Position numbers and translations under genes: made by a program. The notes beneath the pieces are model-generated. The model made no database searches. It saw only the letters and a list, made by a program, of their open reading frames with translations, and was not told the DNA's origin. Of a stretch of DNA of 31,642 bases, positions 14,838 to 22,407 are shown piece after piece; within the stretch, counting starts at the first letter, position 1, and the number at the start of each line of letters is the position of its first letter. Origin of the DNA: JAWPMV01 sp038527215 (GTDB lineage: Bacteria > Bacteroidota > Bacteroidia > J057); contig JBCBGC010000095.1 in NCBI GenBank assembly GCA_038527215.1, positions 1 through 31,642 on the forward strand. The letters run 5' to 3'.

Positions 14838-15610
14838 CCCCGCTGCTACTACACCCCAACGCCAAAATCAACTTAGGACTTTTTATTAAGGGAAAAAGGG
14901 CAGATGGATACCATTTGCTGGAAACCCTCTATTTCCCGGTAGCTGCCCTGCAAGACGAGCTCCGGCTCATCCCACGTGAGGAAGCCGGATGTCAACTCGA
15001 ACTAGATGGCAGTCCCCTCGAAGGAGACCCCGCAGAAAACCTGGTCGTCCAGGCATATCGTAAGCTACAAGCGGTCAAACCAGCCCTTCCCGGCGTCCAT
15101 ATTCAACTGACCAAACATATTCCTTCCGGGGCTGGCCTTGGCGGAGGTTCCTCGGACGCAGCTTTCACCCTGACCGGACTGAATGAGCTATTCTCCCTGG
15201 GCATGAGCCGGGACGAACTGGCTGCCATCGGGGCTCAGTTAGGCGCAGATGTGCCTTTTTTCATCTACAATCGCCCACTCCTGGCCAAGGGAATCGGGAC
15301 CGATTTCGAGGAAATAACGCTGGACTTTCCCTATCGCATTGAGATCGTGCCTTCCGCTATCCATTCCTCCACCATCGCAGCCTATAAAGCCCTGGATTAC
15401 CGGGATTGTGATCCGAATCGCGACCTCAAGACCATCCTGCAACAGCCCATCGAAACCTGGCCAGAACAACTGGACAATGACCTGGAAAAGCCCATTTTCG
15501 CCCTCTATCCTGAATTAGCGGAAGGGAAAAAGGCCCTCTATGAGCGAGGCGCCCTCTATGCGGCCATGTCTGGGAGTGGGAGTGCCTTGTTTGGGGTGTT
15601 TGAGGAGTAA
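14834..15610 (+). CDS. ispE: 4-diphosphocytidyl-2-C-methyl-D-erythritol kinase
   Basis: This GHMP-family kinase phosphorylates CDP-ME in the non-mevalonate isoprenoid pathway. The 258-residue protein has the N-terminal NAKINLGLFIKGKRADGYHLLE with catalytic Lys11, the ATP-binding loop PSGAGLGGGSSDAA (97-110), Asp139 in GADVPFF, and the C-terminal MSGSGSALFGVF. Length and motif order are normal, somewhat shorter than E. coli (283). It overlaps the DUF4834-like gene by four bases and ends before a bidirectional terminator. Identification is firm. Confidence 0.95.
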   Translation: MTPLLLHPNAKINLGLFIKGKRADGYHLLETLYFPVAALQDELRLIPREEAGCQLELDGSPLEGDPAENLVVQAYRKLQAVKPALPGVHIQLTKHIPSGAGLGGGSSDAAFTLTGLNELFSLGMSRDELAAIGAQLGADVPFFIYNRPLLAKGIGTDFEEITLDFPYRIEIVPSAIHSSTIAAYKALDYRDCDPNRDLKTILQQPIETWPEQLDNDLEKPIFALYPELAEGKKALYERGALYAAMSGSGSALFGVFEE

Positions 15611-15710
15611 CTCATCGGTTTCTAACCTTCTCCATTCCCCTGCCGTATGAGAAAGCTCACCCTTAACCTATTATCATCATGGGCGATTTTTAATCCCTCT
15701 CTAAAAAAAT

Positions 15711-15753
15711 CAAAAAAGAGTCATCCCTTAATTTAGGATGGCTCCTTTTTTTT
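15711..15753. terminator. bidirectional terminator between ispE and the toxin-antitoxin remnant
   Basis: The stem GAGTCATCC / GGATGGCTC (15718-15726 and 15736-15744, one G-T pair) is preceded by an A-rich run and followed by CTTTTTTTT. Both strands therefore read as a hairpin followed by U residues, fitting its position between convergent transcripts. The T-run touches the start of direct-repeat copy A. Confidence 0.8.
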
Positions 15754-15890
15754 CAGCGCTATTTTTTCAAAGGAATTCCAGCATAGGAAGATTCAACGGC
15801 TCCTCCTTCCTTTCATCATTCGTCTTCCATTCGCGCATTCGTGGCCTAAAGCCTTAGATTCCTCCCCAGGAGAGAATTCCCAAAGGGATT
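15754..15890. repeat. ~137-bp direct repeat, copy A
   Basis: This stretch aligns end to end with 16301-16437 in the same orientation, with a few substitutions and small indels. Identical blocks include CAGCATAGGAAGATTCAACG followed by GCTCCTCC, ATTCGTCTTCCATTCGCGCA followed by TTCGTGG, and AAAGCCTTAGATTCCTCCC. Copy A covers the 3' end of the PIN-domain reading frame. It looks like a short interspersed element; copies elsewhere in the genome would have to be checked. Confidence 0.85.
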
Positions 15891-16032
15891 TTTCTACCCC
15901 ATAGGCAAGTACTCCCAAGGCGATGATGGGGACAAAAATATCTTCCTGCTCAAGTTTCTGAGCAACTTTCTGGTTTTTCCTAAAAAATGCTATGAGGATA
16001 TTGGTGTCGAGGAGATAAGTCCTACCACTCAT
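15793..16032 (-). pseudogene. PIN-domain (VapC-type) toxin, C-terminally truncated
   Basis: Only about 50 residues look like a PIN RNase: the start GRTYLLDTNILIAFFRKN carries the first catalytic Asp (D9) in the strand-1 DTN motif, followed by helices and FVPIIALGVLAYGVEKS. In active family members the last segment usually reads as a GEL-type motif with a catalytic Glu; here Val41 stands in that place. After residue ~50 the frame runs into repeat copy A and encodes repeat-derived sequence (EESKALGHECANGRR). It ends at 79 residues instead of ~130, and the remaining acidic residues are missing. It overlaps the antitoxin-like gene by 11 bases, as in intact modules. It is probably inactive. Confidence 0.75.
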
Positions 16033-16258
16033 TCAGGTCTACTTGGTTAAAAGCCTCATCGATGGCAGACTCCATTTCCTTCAGGGAAGGAGGATCTATG
16101 CTGCCAGCCCATTTCAGCAATGCTTGTTTATTGGATGTTGGATGAGGATTTTCTAGAGAAATGAGGGTCTTGATATACGAGAGTACCCGCGTTTGTTGAG
16201 ATTTGTTCAACAATCGCAGATAGTCCATGATACGTGACTCCGTTTCTTTATTGACCAT
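16022..16258 (-). CDS. antitoxin-like protein partnered with the broken PIN toxin
   Basis: A 78-residue, mostly helical, charged protein. It begins MVNKETESRIMDYLRLLNKS, followed by RVLSYIKTLI and a Trp/Asp-rich C-terminus (WAGSIDPPSLKEMESAIDEA). Its size, gene order (antitoxin first) and 11-base overlap with the PIN frame fit a type II antitoxin. A helical N-terminus that could dimerise and a toxin-binding C-terminal tail fit too. I do not recognise a named antitoxin family. With the toxin truncated, the gene is probably a relic. Upstream of its start lies repeat copy B, which would contain its promoter region. Confidence 0.65.
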   Translation of the reverse strand: MVNKETESRIMDYLRLLNKSQQTRVLSYIKTLISLENPHPTSNKQALLKWAGSIDPPSLKEMESAIDEAFNQVDLNEW

Positions 16259-16300
16259 GAAGTATCATTTTATTTAAAGGGAAGATACCGATTTTTTCTT

Positions 16301-16437
16301 CAACGCTATTTTTTATCGAACGTATTCCAGCATAGGAAGATTCAACGGCTCCTCCGTCCTTCCATATTCGTCTTCCATTCGCGCATTCGTGGCTCAAAGC
16401 CTTAGATTCCTCCCAGGAGGGTATTCCCCCGGGGAAT
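16301..16437. repeat. ~137-bp direct repeat, copy B
   Basis: Second copy of the repeat at 15754-15890, same orientation, 547 bp away. A minus-strand frame through it encodes ESKALSHECANGRR, nearly the same peptide as in copy A, and continues upstream into FVLEQFPGG. This shows the frame, not just the bases, is similar. I do not treat it as a gene. The copy lies between the antitoxin-like gene and the first thioredoxin gene. Confidence 0.85.
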
Positions 16438-16491
16438 TGTTCCAAAACAAAGCGGAGATTACGCAAGTTTTGAGGGAGTTCGTCCTGATTC

Positions 16492-16521
16492 TTTGGGAGA
16501 AAAACTCTAATTTTATTTCCG
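16492..16521 (+). promoter_or_regulatory. possible promoter for the first thioredoxin gene
   Basis: TTTG at 16492-16495 is followed after 18 bases by TATTTCCG (16514-16521), a partial TAnnTTTG match. It lies just past repeat copy B and 15 bases before the ATG at 16536. Confidence 0.4.
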
Positions 16522-16535
16522 CAAAATCATATCGC

Positions 16536-17987
16536 ATGAAATATCATTTGCTGTTTATTGCTTGCTGGATAGGAGGGCTCAGTGGCTTGTTCGCTCAAAG
16601 TGGGTACAAAGTGGACCTGGAAGTAGAAGGGTTCACCGAAGCGGAAGCCTATTTAGCCTACTACTTCGGAGACAAACAATACATTAAGGATACCACAGCG
16701 GTTAAAGACGGAAAATTCACCTTTGCCGGAGAAGAAGCCCTGGACGGGGGAATCTATCTGGTGGTCCTGCCTCCAGATAACCAATACTTCGAATTGGTCC
16801 TGGATAAAGACCAGCACTTTTCCGCCCAGACCAAATTAGGCGATTTTGTCCCTAGCATGAAGATCAAAGGCTGTAGGGAGAATGAAGAGTTTTACCGCGA
16901 CATCCAATTCTTAGGGGAGCAGCGAACCAAAGCCACCGAATGGCAACAAAAGAAAAAGGAAGCGGCTCCTGGCTCGCCCGAACTGGCTGCGGCTGAAAAA
17001 GCGATTGCGGATATTGACAAAACCGTACAAGCTCATCGGGAAGCCTTCCAAAAGCGTAACCCAGATCTCTTGTACACCAAAGTGCTTCAGAGCATGCAAG
17101 AGCCCCAGCTAGGTCAGGCCCCCGAAGGACTCTCGCCTGAGGAAGCCCAGCAATGGCAGTTTTTTGAATACCGTAAACACTACTTTGATAACATAGACCT
17201 GGCTGACGATCGGCTGTTGCGCACGCCGATTTTGTACAATAAGGTCAATACCTTTATCGAAAAACTGACCTACCAGATGCCGGATTCCCTCTGTCAATCC
17301 GTGGACTATGTGGTCGGGCAGATGGAAAGCAACCCGGATGTCTTTCAGTTTTTCGTGGTCAACCTGCTCAACAAATACGCCAAGTCAAAAGTGATGGGCA
17401 TGGACGCGGTCTATGTCTGCATGGTGGAAAAATACTATATGTCTGGTAAGGCCTTTTGGAGTGATTCGGCTCAGGTGGCAAAAATGACGGAGCGTGCCCT
17501 GGCCATCAGCCCTACCATCGTAGGAAGAGTTGCCCCCAATTTTCGGGTACAGGATAGCAAAGACAACTGGCAGCACTTACATGGGCTGACCGGCGATTAT
17601 GTCATTCTCTATTTTTGGGATTACGACTGTGGTCATTGCAAAAAGGTAACCCCCAAACTGGCTGAAGCCTATCAGGCATACAAGGATAAAAAAGTAGACT
17701 TCTTTGCCCTCAGCATCAATGGAGATGTCGGGGTCTGGAAAGAAAAGATCGCGGAATACGGGATGGAAGATGCCATCAATGTACAGGATCATTACCGCAA
17801 GTCGGGATTTGATGCCATGTATGATGTCCGCTCCACGCCTCGTATCTTTATCCTGGATAAAGACAAAAAAATTCTGGCTAAGCAGATCAGCGTAGAGACC
17901 CTGCAAGAGGTGCTCAACCGCGAACTGGGCCTGGCCCCTCCCCCTTCTGCTGAGGAGGAAGAGGAAGCTGAAAGTGGCAAAAAATAA
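16536..17987 (+). CDS. secreted thioredoxin-fold protein with DUF4369/DUF5106-like N-terminus, paralogue 1
   Basis: A 483-residue periplasmic thiol-disulfide protein. A signal peptide ends GLFA before Q21. Residues ~25-110 resemble DUF4369 (EAYLAYYFGDKQYIKDT). A charged helical linker follows, then a DUF5106-like region (DDRLLRTPILYNKV... MGMDAVYVCMVEKYY). The C-terminal TlpA-like thioredoxin domain has the site CGHC (Cys365, Cys368) and the cis-Pro loop STPRIFILDKDK. A Glu-rich tail ends the chain. CGHC is the protein disulfide isomerase motif and also occurs in Bacteroidota TlpA-type proteins. The start at 16536 is chosen because the longer frame (16389) runs through repeat copy B. The next paralogue follows after 20 bp, indicating co-transcription. 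Confidence 0.88.
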   Translation: MKYHLLFIACWIGGLSGLFAQSGYKVDLEVEGFTEAEAYLAYYFGDKQYIKDTTAVKDGKFTFAGEEALDGGIYLVVLPPDNQYFELVLDKDQHFSAQTKLGDFVPSMKIKGCRENEEFYRDIQFLGEQRTKATEWQQKKKEAAPGSPELAAAEKAIADIDKTVQAHREAFQKRNPDLLYTKVLQSMQEPQLGQAPEGLSPEEAQQWQFFEYRKHYFDNIDLADDRLLRTPILYNKVNTFIEKLTYQMPDSLCQSVDYVVGQMESNPDVFQFFVVNLLNKYAKSKVMGMDAVYVCMVEKYYMSGKAFWSDSAQVAKMTERALAISPTIVGRVAPNFRVQDSKDNWQHLHGLTGDYVILYFWDYDCGHCKKVTPKLAEAYQAYKDKKVDFFALSINGDVGVWKEKIAEYGMEDAINVQDHYRKSGFDAMYDVRSTPRIFILDKDKKILAKQISVETLQEVLNRELGLAPPPSAEEEEEAESGKK

Positions 17988-18007
17988 CCTGACAAAAACC
18001 GATGCTC

Positions 18008-19537
18008 ATGAAGCCTAAATATATGCTGACTTTTATTTCCCGCCTGTGGATGGCCGCCCTGGCGCTGGCCATGTTGCCGGCCTGCCAATCTGGGGAAGCA
18101 GCCCAAACTGCCGCTCCGGCTACTACAGAGGCCGTGGCTACCCCTACCGGAACCATCCTGCCTGGTGACAAGGATCACCGGATTGAAATCACGGTCAAAA
18201 ATTTTACCGGAGACAAAGCCTACCTCGCGCACTATTTTGGAACTTCTAACCGCCTAGTTGATTCCACGGCCGTTAGCAATGGGAAAGTCGTCTTCGAAGG
18301 AGACCAACCACTGGACCGGGGCATGTATTTGCTGATTCTGCCCCCACGCAATACTTACTTTGATTTCATCGTAGACGCAGACCAGCATTTTAGCCTGGAA
18401 ACGGATACCGCTGATTTCATCAGCAATATGAAAGTAGATGGCTCAGAAGAAAATGATGTCTTCTATGGAGATATGCACTTCATGGGGCCTTTGCAGCAGG
18501 AGCGGACCGAACTCCTGACCGAGTTCCGCACCCCTGAAACCCCCGATGCCCGTAAGGAAGCCATCCGTACCCGTTTTACCGAAATGGACGGGCTGGTGAT
18601 GAACCACCGAAACGAGATGTTCCAGAATAATCCCAACTCTTTCTATACCAAGTTCCTCCAAGCCATGATGCCCCCTCAGCCTCCGGCAGAAAAGCCCGAA
18701 GGAGCCGGCGAATTCTGGCAGTGGTTTTATATCCGGGATCACTTCTTTGACAAAATTGATCTGAGCGATGATCGCATGCTGCGCTCCCAGGCCCTGGGTG
18801 CCAAAGTGGAAGAATACCTGGACAAATACACCTTGCAAGCCCCTGATTCCATCATCAAATCCATTGACCTGATCGTCAATAAGGCCAAATCTAACGATGA
18901 TGTTTTCCAGTATGTAGTGCCCACCCTCCTGAATAAATATGGGGTAGAATCCAAAGTGATGGGCATGGACGCAGTCTTTGTGAGCATGGTAGAAAAATAC
19001 TACCTCAGCGGGGAAGCCTGGTGGGCTGATTCCTCCATGCTGGCGGAAATGGAAGAAAGAGCCCGCGCCCTTTCACCTAACCTGATCGGACGTCCTGCCC
19101 CGGATTTCGTGGCTTATGGCATGAATGGAGAAAACCTCAGCCTGCATGGTGTAAAGGGAAAATATACCATCCTTTATTTCTGGGACTACGACTGTGGGCA
19201 TTGCAAAACGGTAACCCCGAAGCTGGGTGAGCTCTATCCCAAGTACAAAGCCATGGAGGTAGCTCTCTTTGCGGTGAGCATCAACGGAAATGAAGAAGAG
19301 TGGAAAACTAAAGTAGCTGAATATGGTATTGGTGCGGGCATCAATGTGCAGGATCACTACCGTCGTTCAGGCTTTGATGGCATGTATGACGTGCGCTCTA
19401 CCCCTCGGATTTTTCTGCTGGATAAAGACAAGGTCATCCGATATAAGCAGATTTCGGTAGAGCAGCTGGAAGAAATTCTCGACCGTGAGTTGGGGCTGGT
19501 TACAGATGAAGAAACAGAAACCGCAGCAGGCGACTAG
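18008..19537 (+). CDS. lipoprotein thioredoxin-fold protein, paralogue 2
   Basis: A 509-residue paralogue of the 16536 gene with the same domain order, but lipid-anchored: the N-terminus ends in a lipobox MLPAC, followed by an Ala/Thr/Pro-rich linker. The thioredoxin site is CGHC (Cys396, Cys399) within YFWDYDCGHCKTVTPKLG. The C-terminal part (DHYRRSGFDGMYDVRSTPRI) is nearly identical to paralogue 1, so the duplication is recent or under conversion. An ATG at 18002, two codons earlier, is an alternative start. Anchoring places this copy at a membrane while its two relatives are predicted soluble. Two hairpin terminators follow. Confidence 0.88.
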   Translation: MKPKYMLTFISRLWMAALALAMLPACQSGEAAQTAAPATTEAVATPTGTILPGDKDHRIEITVKNFTGDKAYLAHYFGTSNRLVDSTAVSNGKVVFEGDQPLDRGMYLLILPPRNTYFDFIVDADQHFSLETDTADFISNMKVDGSEENDVFYGDMHFMGPLQQERTELLTEFRTPETPDARKEAIRTRFTEMDGLVMNHRNEMFQNNPNSFYTKFLQAMMPPQPPAEKPEGAGEFWQWFYIRDHFFDKIDLSDDRMLRSQALGAKVEEYLDKYTLQAPDSIIKSIDLIVNKAKSNDDVFQYVVPTLLNKYGVESKVMGMDAVFVSMVEKYYLSGEAWWADSSMLAEMEERARALSPNLIGRPAPDFVAYGMNGENLSLHGVKGKYTILYFWDYDCGHCKTVTPKLGELYPKYKAMEVALFAVSINGNEEEWKTKVAEYGIGAGINVQDHYRRSGFDGMYDVRSTPRIFLLDKDKVIRYKQISVEQLEEILDRELGLVTDEETETAAGD

Positions 19538-19558
19538 ACTTCGCTCGCTCAAGATATT

Positions 19559-19588
19559 GGCCAGTCCGGGAAACGGGCTGGCCTTTTT
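19559..19588 (+). terminator. terminator after thioredoxin paralogue 2
   Basis: A 10-bp stem GGCCAGTCCG / CGGGCTGGCC (19559-19568 and 19574-19583, one G-T pair), a 5-base loop and a TTTTT tail. It separates paralogues 1-2 from paralogue 3. Confidence 0.85.
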
Positions 19589-19631
19589 CGTTTGTAAGGC
19601 CATGGGATTTCCTTTGCCAGAGCAGCGAGGA

Positions 19632-19651
19632 CAGGCCCCCGGCCTGTTTTT
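19632..19651 (+). terminator. second, weaker terminator-like hairpin
   Basis: CAGGCC / GGCCTG (19632-19637 and 19641-19646) with a 3-base loop is followed by TTTTT. It lies about 45 bases after the main terminator and may be a backup. Confidence 0.5.
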
Positions 19652-19765
19652 CCCTTCCATCTGGCAAATCGCGAATTACAGGAGGTTTTTTTGCACAATA
19701 GCAACCAATCACGTAAAAGGTCTGTTTTTTGCAGTAGTAGAGGGTAGCCTCGTAAACACGATTGC

Positions 19766-21163
19766 ATGAAAACTATTTCCTCCATACTCCTCACCTGCCT
19801 TTTTCCCTTCCAGATAAGCTTCGCCCAAGCTGGCTATGAAATTCAGCTTCAGGTTCAGGGACAGGAAGACGGCATGGCTTATCTGGGCTATTATTTCGGA
19901 GATAATACCCTGTTGGAGGATTCTACCATGATGGTAGATGGGCGATGCGTGTTCAAAGGCGAAAAGACCCTGGACCAGGGCATGTACCTGGTGGCCCTGC
20001 CTAACCAGCGTGGGCATTTTGACCTGATGGTCGGAGAAGATCAGCAATTCTCTCTCTCCACGGCTTCCACAGACCTCATGGGCCAGATGGATGTCAAAGG
20101 TTCCACCGAAAACATGTACTTCTATACCGACCTGGGATTTGTCTCTCAAATGCGGCAGGAATCGGTTCAACTGGAGCAGGCTATGCAAGAGGCCGCCGGG
20201 GACTCCACCCGCATCCAGGAATTACAAGCCGCCCGCGCCAAACTGGATGAAGCGGTTGCCAGCTTCCGGAAAGACCTGAGAGAAAAGCATGAGGAGTTGT
20301 TTTTCACCACTTTCCTGAATGCCATTGAAGAACCACAGGTACCTGATGCGCCCGAAGGAGCCGATGCCTACTGGCAATTTTACTATTACCGGACCCACTT
20401 TTTTGACCAACTGGACCTCGCAGACGACCGCCTCCTGCGGACCCCCATCCTGCACACCAAGGTCATGAATTACCTGGACCGACTTACTCCTCAGGTGGTA
20501 GATTCCATCATTGCGGCCGTAGATTATATCATTGAAAAATCAGCCTCCAATCCAACTACCTTCCGATATTTTGTCTCCACCCTCTTCAACAAATACAACG
20601 AATCCAAGCAGATGGGCATGGAAAGCGTGGTGGTTCATCTGGGCACCAAATATTACCTGTCCGGTCGTGCAGATTGGGCTGATGAGGAATACCTGACCCA
20701 GTTAAGACGCTACCTGCGAAGACTGGACGGCAACCTGATTGGAGACAAAGGGGGAAATTTTGCCATCGAGGACCTCCTGGGGAATATGCAGAGTGTCTAC
20801 GGGATTGAAGCAGATTATCTCATCCTCTACTTCTGGAGTTATGACTGTGGAACCTGCAAAACCATGACCCCCAAACTCGGGAAATTGCTCCCACCTTATC
20901 TGGAAAAAGGCGTAAAACTATTCACCATCAATACTTCGGGGACCCTGGAGGAATGGGAGGAAAAACTTCTCTCCTATAACTTACCGGGCATCCACGTTTC
21001 CGATCCCGCTCGAAAATCCGGTTTCGACCAAGTATATGACGTCCCTTCCACCCCGACTATTTATATCCTAGACCGGGAGAAGATCATTCGGTATAAGCAT
21101 ATCAGTGTGGACCAGATACCGGATATCCTGGACTATGAATTAGGGAAAAAAAGCGACGACTAG
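19766..21163 (+). CDS. secreted thioredoxin-fold protein, paralogue 3
   Basis: A 465-residue third paralogue with a signal peptide ending ISFA before Q21, the DUF4369-like segment (GMAYLGYYFGDNTLLEDST), a helical linker, the DUF5106-like region (DDRLLRTPILHTKV) and a C-terminal thioredoxin domain. The active site is CGTC (Cys361, Cys364) instead of CGHC, and the cis-Pro loop is STPTIYILDREK. The changed middle residues should shift its redox potential, so its role may differ from copies 1 and 2. It lacks the acidic C-terminal tail. Tandem terminators upstream suggest a separate promoter, which I could not identify. Its stop is one base from the stop of the convergent EGF-like lipoprotein gene. 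Confidence 0.88.
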   Translation: MKTISSILLTCLFPFQISFAQAGYEIQLQVQGQEDGMAYLGYYFGDNTLLEDSTMMVDGRCVFKGEKTLDQGMYLVALPNQRGHFDLMVGEDQQFSLSTASTDLMGQMDVKGSTENMYFYTDLGFVSQMRQESVQLEQAMQEAAGDSTRIQELQAARAKLDEAVASFRKDLREKHEELFFTTFLNAIEEPQVPDAPEGADAYWQFYYYRTHFFDQLDLADDRLLRTPILHTKVMNYLDRLTPQVVDSIIAAVDYIIEKSASNPTTFRYFVSTLFNKYNESKQMGMESVVVHLGTKYYLSGRADWADEEYLTQLRRYLRRLDGNLIGDKGGNFAIEDLLGNMQSVYGIEADYLILYFWSYDCGTCKTMTPKLGKLLPPYLEKGVKLFTINTSGTLEEWEEKLLSYNLPGIHVSDPARKSGFDQVYDVPSTPTIYILDREKIIRYKHISVDQIPDILDYELGKKSDD

Positions 21164-21164
21164 C

Positions 21165-21704
21165 TTATTTTGTGAGCGTTACCACGCACTCATCTTTGAC
21201 CTGCGTCCCACTTCCTAAAGGAGATTCGTATTCTGCGATGTAGGTAATGGTCAGGGTATTGCCACTGATTTTTCCCGTACCGCTAATGTTGTACTGACCA
21301 CAGTAGGGGCCGGGTTCCAGGACAAAATTCTCGCTGTCGGTAATCTCCACCTCCATGGTGATGGGCTCCCCATTGGCGCAAAGGTAAGAGCCGAAGTTGG
21401 TGAGCAGCATGATTTCATCGTCCACATTAGAAGCCTGAACGGACATGCTGTAAGCCCCCGTATTACAGCCCGTAGTGGCGGCTTGGTATACGCCAGCCAG
21501 TCGCTCAGCGGTCCGCAGGTTACAACTGCCATCCGTCGCCAGCTCATATCCAGGTTCGCATTGGCAGGCTTCTTCCGCACAAATACCATGATCCCCGCAA
21601 TCCACTTCGCAGGCATCACTTTTACAACTTTGGAGACTAAACATCAGGCCCGTCAGCAGGACTAGCGGAAGGTGTCTGAGGGATAAGGCAGCAATAGAGT
21701 TCAT
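21165..21704 (-). CDS. EGF-like cysteine-rich lipoprotein 1
   Basis: A 179-residue lipoprotein: hydrophobic signal with lipobox LQSC, then an EGF-like module (CEVDCGDHGICAEEACQCEP...C) with six cysteines in EGF spacing. A beta-rich C-terminal domain of about 115 residues carries four more cysteines (TTGCNTG, YLCANG, PYCGQY, DECVV). The C-terminal domain has a G-T-G-x-I-x-G-N-T-x-T pattern shared with the next gene. EGF modules usually need disulfides for folding, so this protein depends on periplasmic oxidation. It is probably displayed on the cell surface or facing the periplasm. The two EGF genes are neighbours in the same direction, 69 bp apart. Function is unknown. Confidence 0.82.
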   Translation of the reverse strand: MNSIAALSLRHLPLVLLTGLMFSLQSCKSDACEVDCGDHGICAEEACQCEPGYELATDGSCNLRTAERLAGVYQAATTGCNTGAYSMSVQASNVDDEIMLLTNFGSYLCANGEPITMEVEITDSENFVLEPGPYCGQYNISGTGKISGNTLTITYIAEYESPLGSGTQVKDECVVTLTK

Positions 21705-21773
21705 AACAATAGGCTTGTGGAGCGGGCATTCTCAGGCCTTCAAGTTACAAAATCATCGGAGAGTCCGGCAGGA

Positions 21774-22292
21774 TTATTTTTCCAGGGTGGCCGTACAGTT
21801 ATCCTCCTTGGCAATCCCGTCCGCATCGTAGGTAACCTTGAAGGTGAGGCTGATGGTATTGCCCTGCAATTCCCCACCCCCAGAAAAGGTGTAGGCAATC
21901 TGCCCGCTGCAATCAATGGTCTGCTCAGCAATGGTCAGGCTGGTCCCTTCCACCTCAGCCAGGACCTGGATTCGGCCTCCGGGACAGTCGTAGTCGCCCA
22001 GATCGTTCAGATAAATCTGGCGGCTTTGCCCCTGCACCTGCTCGATTCCTACCTGATGATTGGCAGTCGTCACAAAACAGCCGCCATACACCACTTCATA
22101 GGTTCCCAGGAAATTGGCCAGGGCAAAGGTCTGGCAGGAGTCGCCTTCAAAGCCAGGCTGACACTCACAGGTTCCCAAGCCCACGCAGGAACCACCATTG
22201 AGGCAGGTTACGGTTTCGCAGGGATCTTCTTCGCAGGCCATAAAGCTCAGGCTGAGCAAAAATATGAGGGCGGTCCAGGAAAGGAGTTTCAT
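21774..22292 (-). CDS. EGF-like cysteine-rich lipoprotein 2
   Basis: A 172-residue paralogue of the previous gene: lipobox FMAC, EGF-like module (CETVTCLNGGSCVGLGTCEC...C, six cysteines) and the same C-terminal domain with four cysteines (YGGCFVTT, YDCPGG, IDCSGQ, DNCTATL). The overall identity is modest but the cysteine plan is the same. The ATG at 22292 is chosen because it starts the signal peptide; an in-frame extension to 22457 would overlap the upstream gene. The EGF module here is the more canonical of the two. Transcribed toward the 21165 gene and probably with it. Confidence 0.82.
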   Translation of the reverse strand: MKLLSWTALIFLLSLSFMACEEDPCETVTCLNGGSCVGLGTCECQPGFEGDSCQTFALANFLGTYEVVYGGCFVTTANHQVGIEQVQGQSRQIYLNDLGDYDCPGGRIQVLAEVEGTSLTIAEQTIDCSGQIAYTFSGGGELQGNTISLTFKVTYDADGIAKEDNCTATLEK

Positions 22293-22318
22293 GCTATGTA
22301 TGGATTGGTACCAATAAG

Positions 22319-22344
22319 AGGAGGGAGCCTTCAGACTCCCTCCT
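22319..22344. terminator. hairpin downstream of the barrel gene, weak terminator
   Basis: AGGAGGGAG (22319-22327) and CTCCCTCCT (22336-22344) form a perfect 9-bp stem with an 8-base loop. In the minus direction the following bases are not a good U-run, so it may attenuate rather than end transcription from the 22408 gene into the EGF genes. Confidence 0.45.
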
Positions 22345-22407
22345 AATTTCTTGAAAAGCCGCGTCTTTTCGTAGGAAAAATTGCGATCCTTTATGACAAG
22401 CCTGCAT

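Noticed and set aside
16248..16466. 72-residue minus-strand gene upstream of the first thioredoxin gene
   Set aside because: Most of it is repeat copy B read in frame, it starts with TTG, overlaps the antitoxin start, and has no domain. It may be a remnant but is not supported as a gene.
16389..16535. N-terminal extension of thioredoxin paralogue 1
   Set aside because: The added residues come from repeat copy B and precede the signal peptide at 16536.
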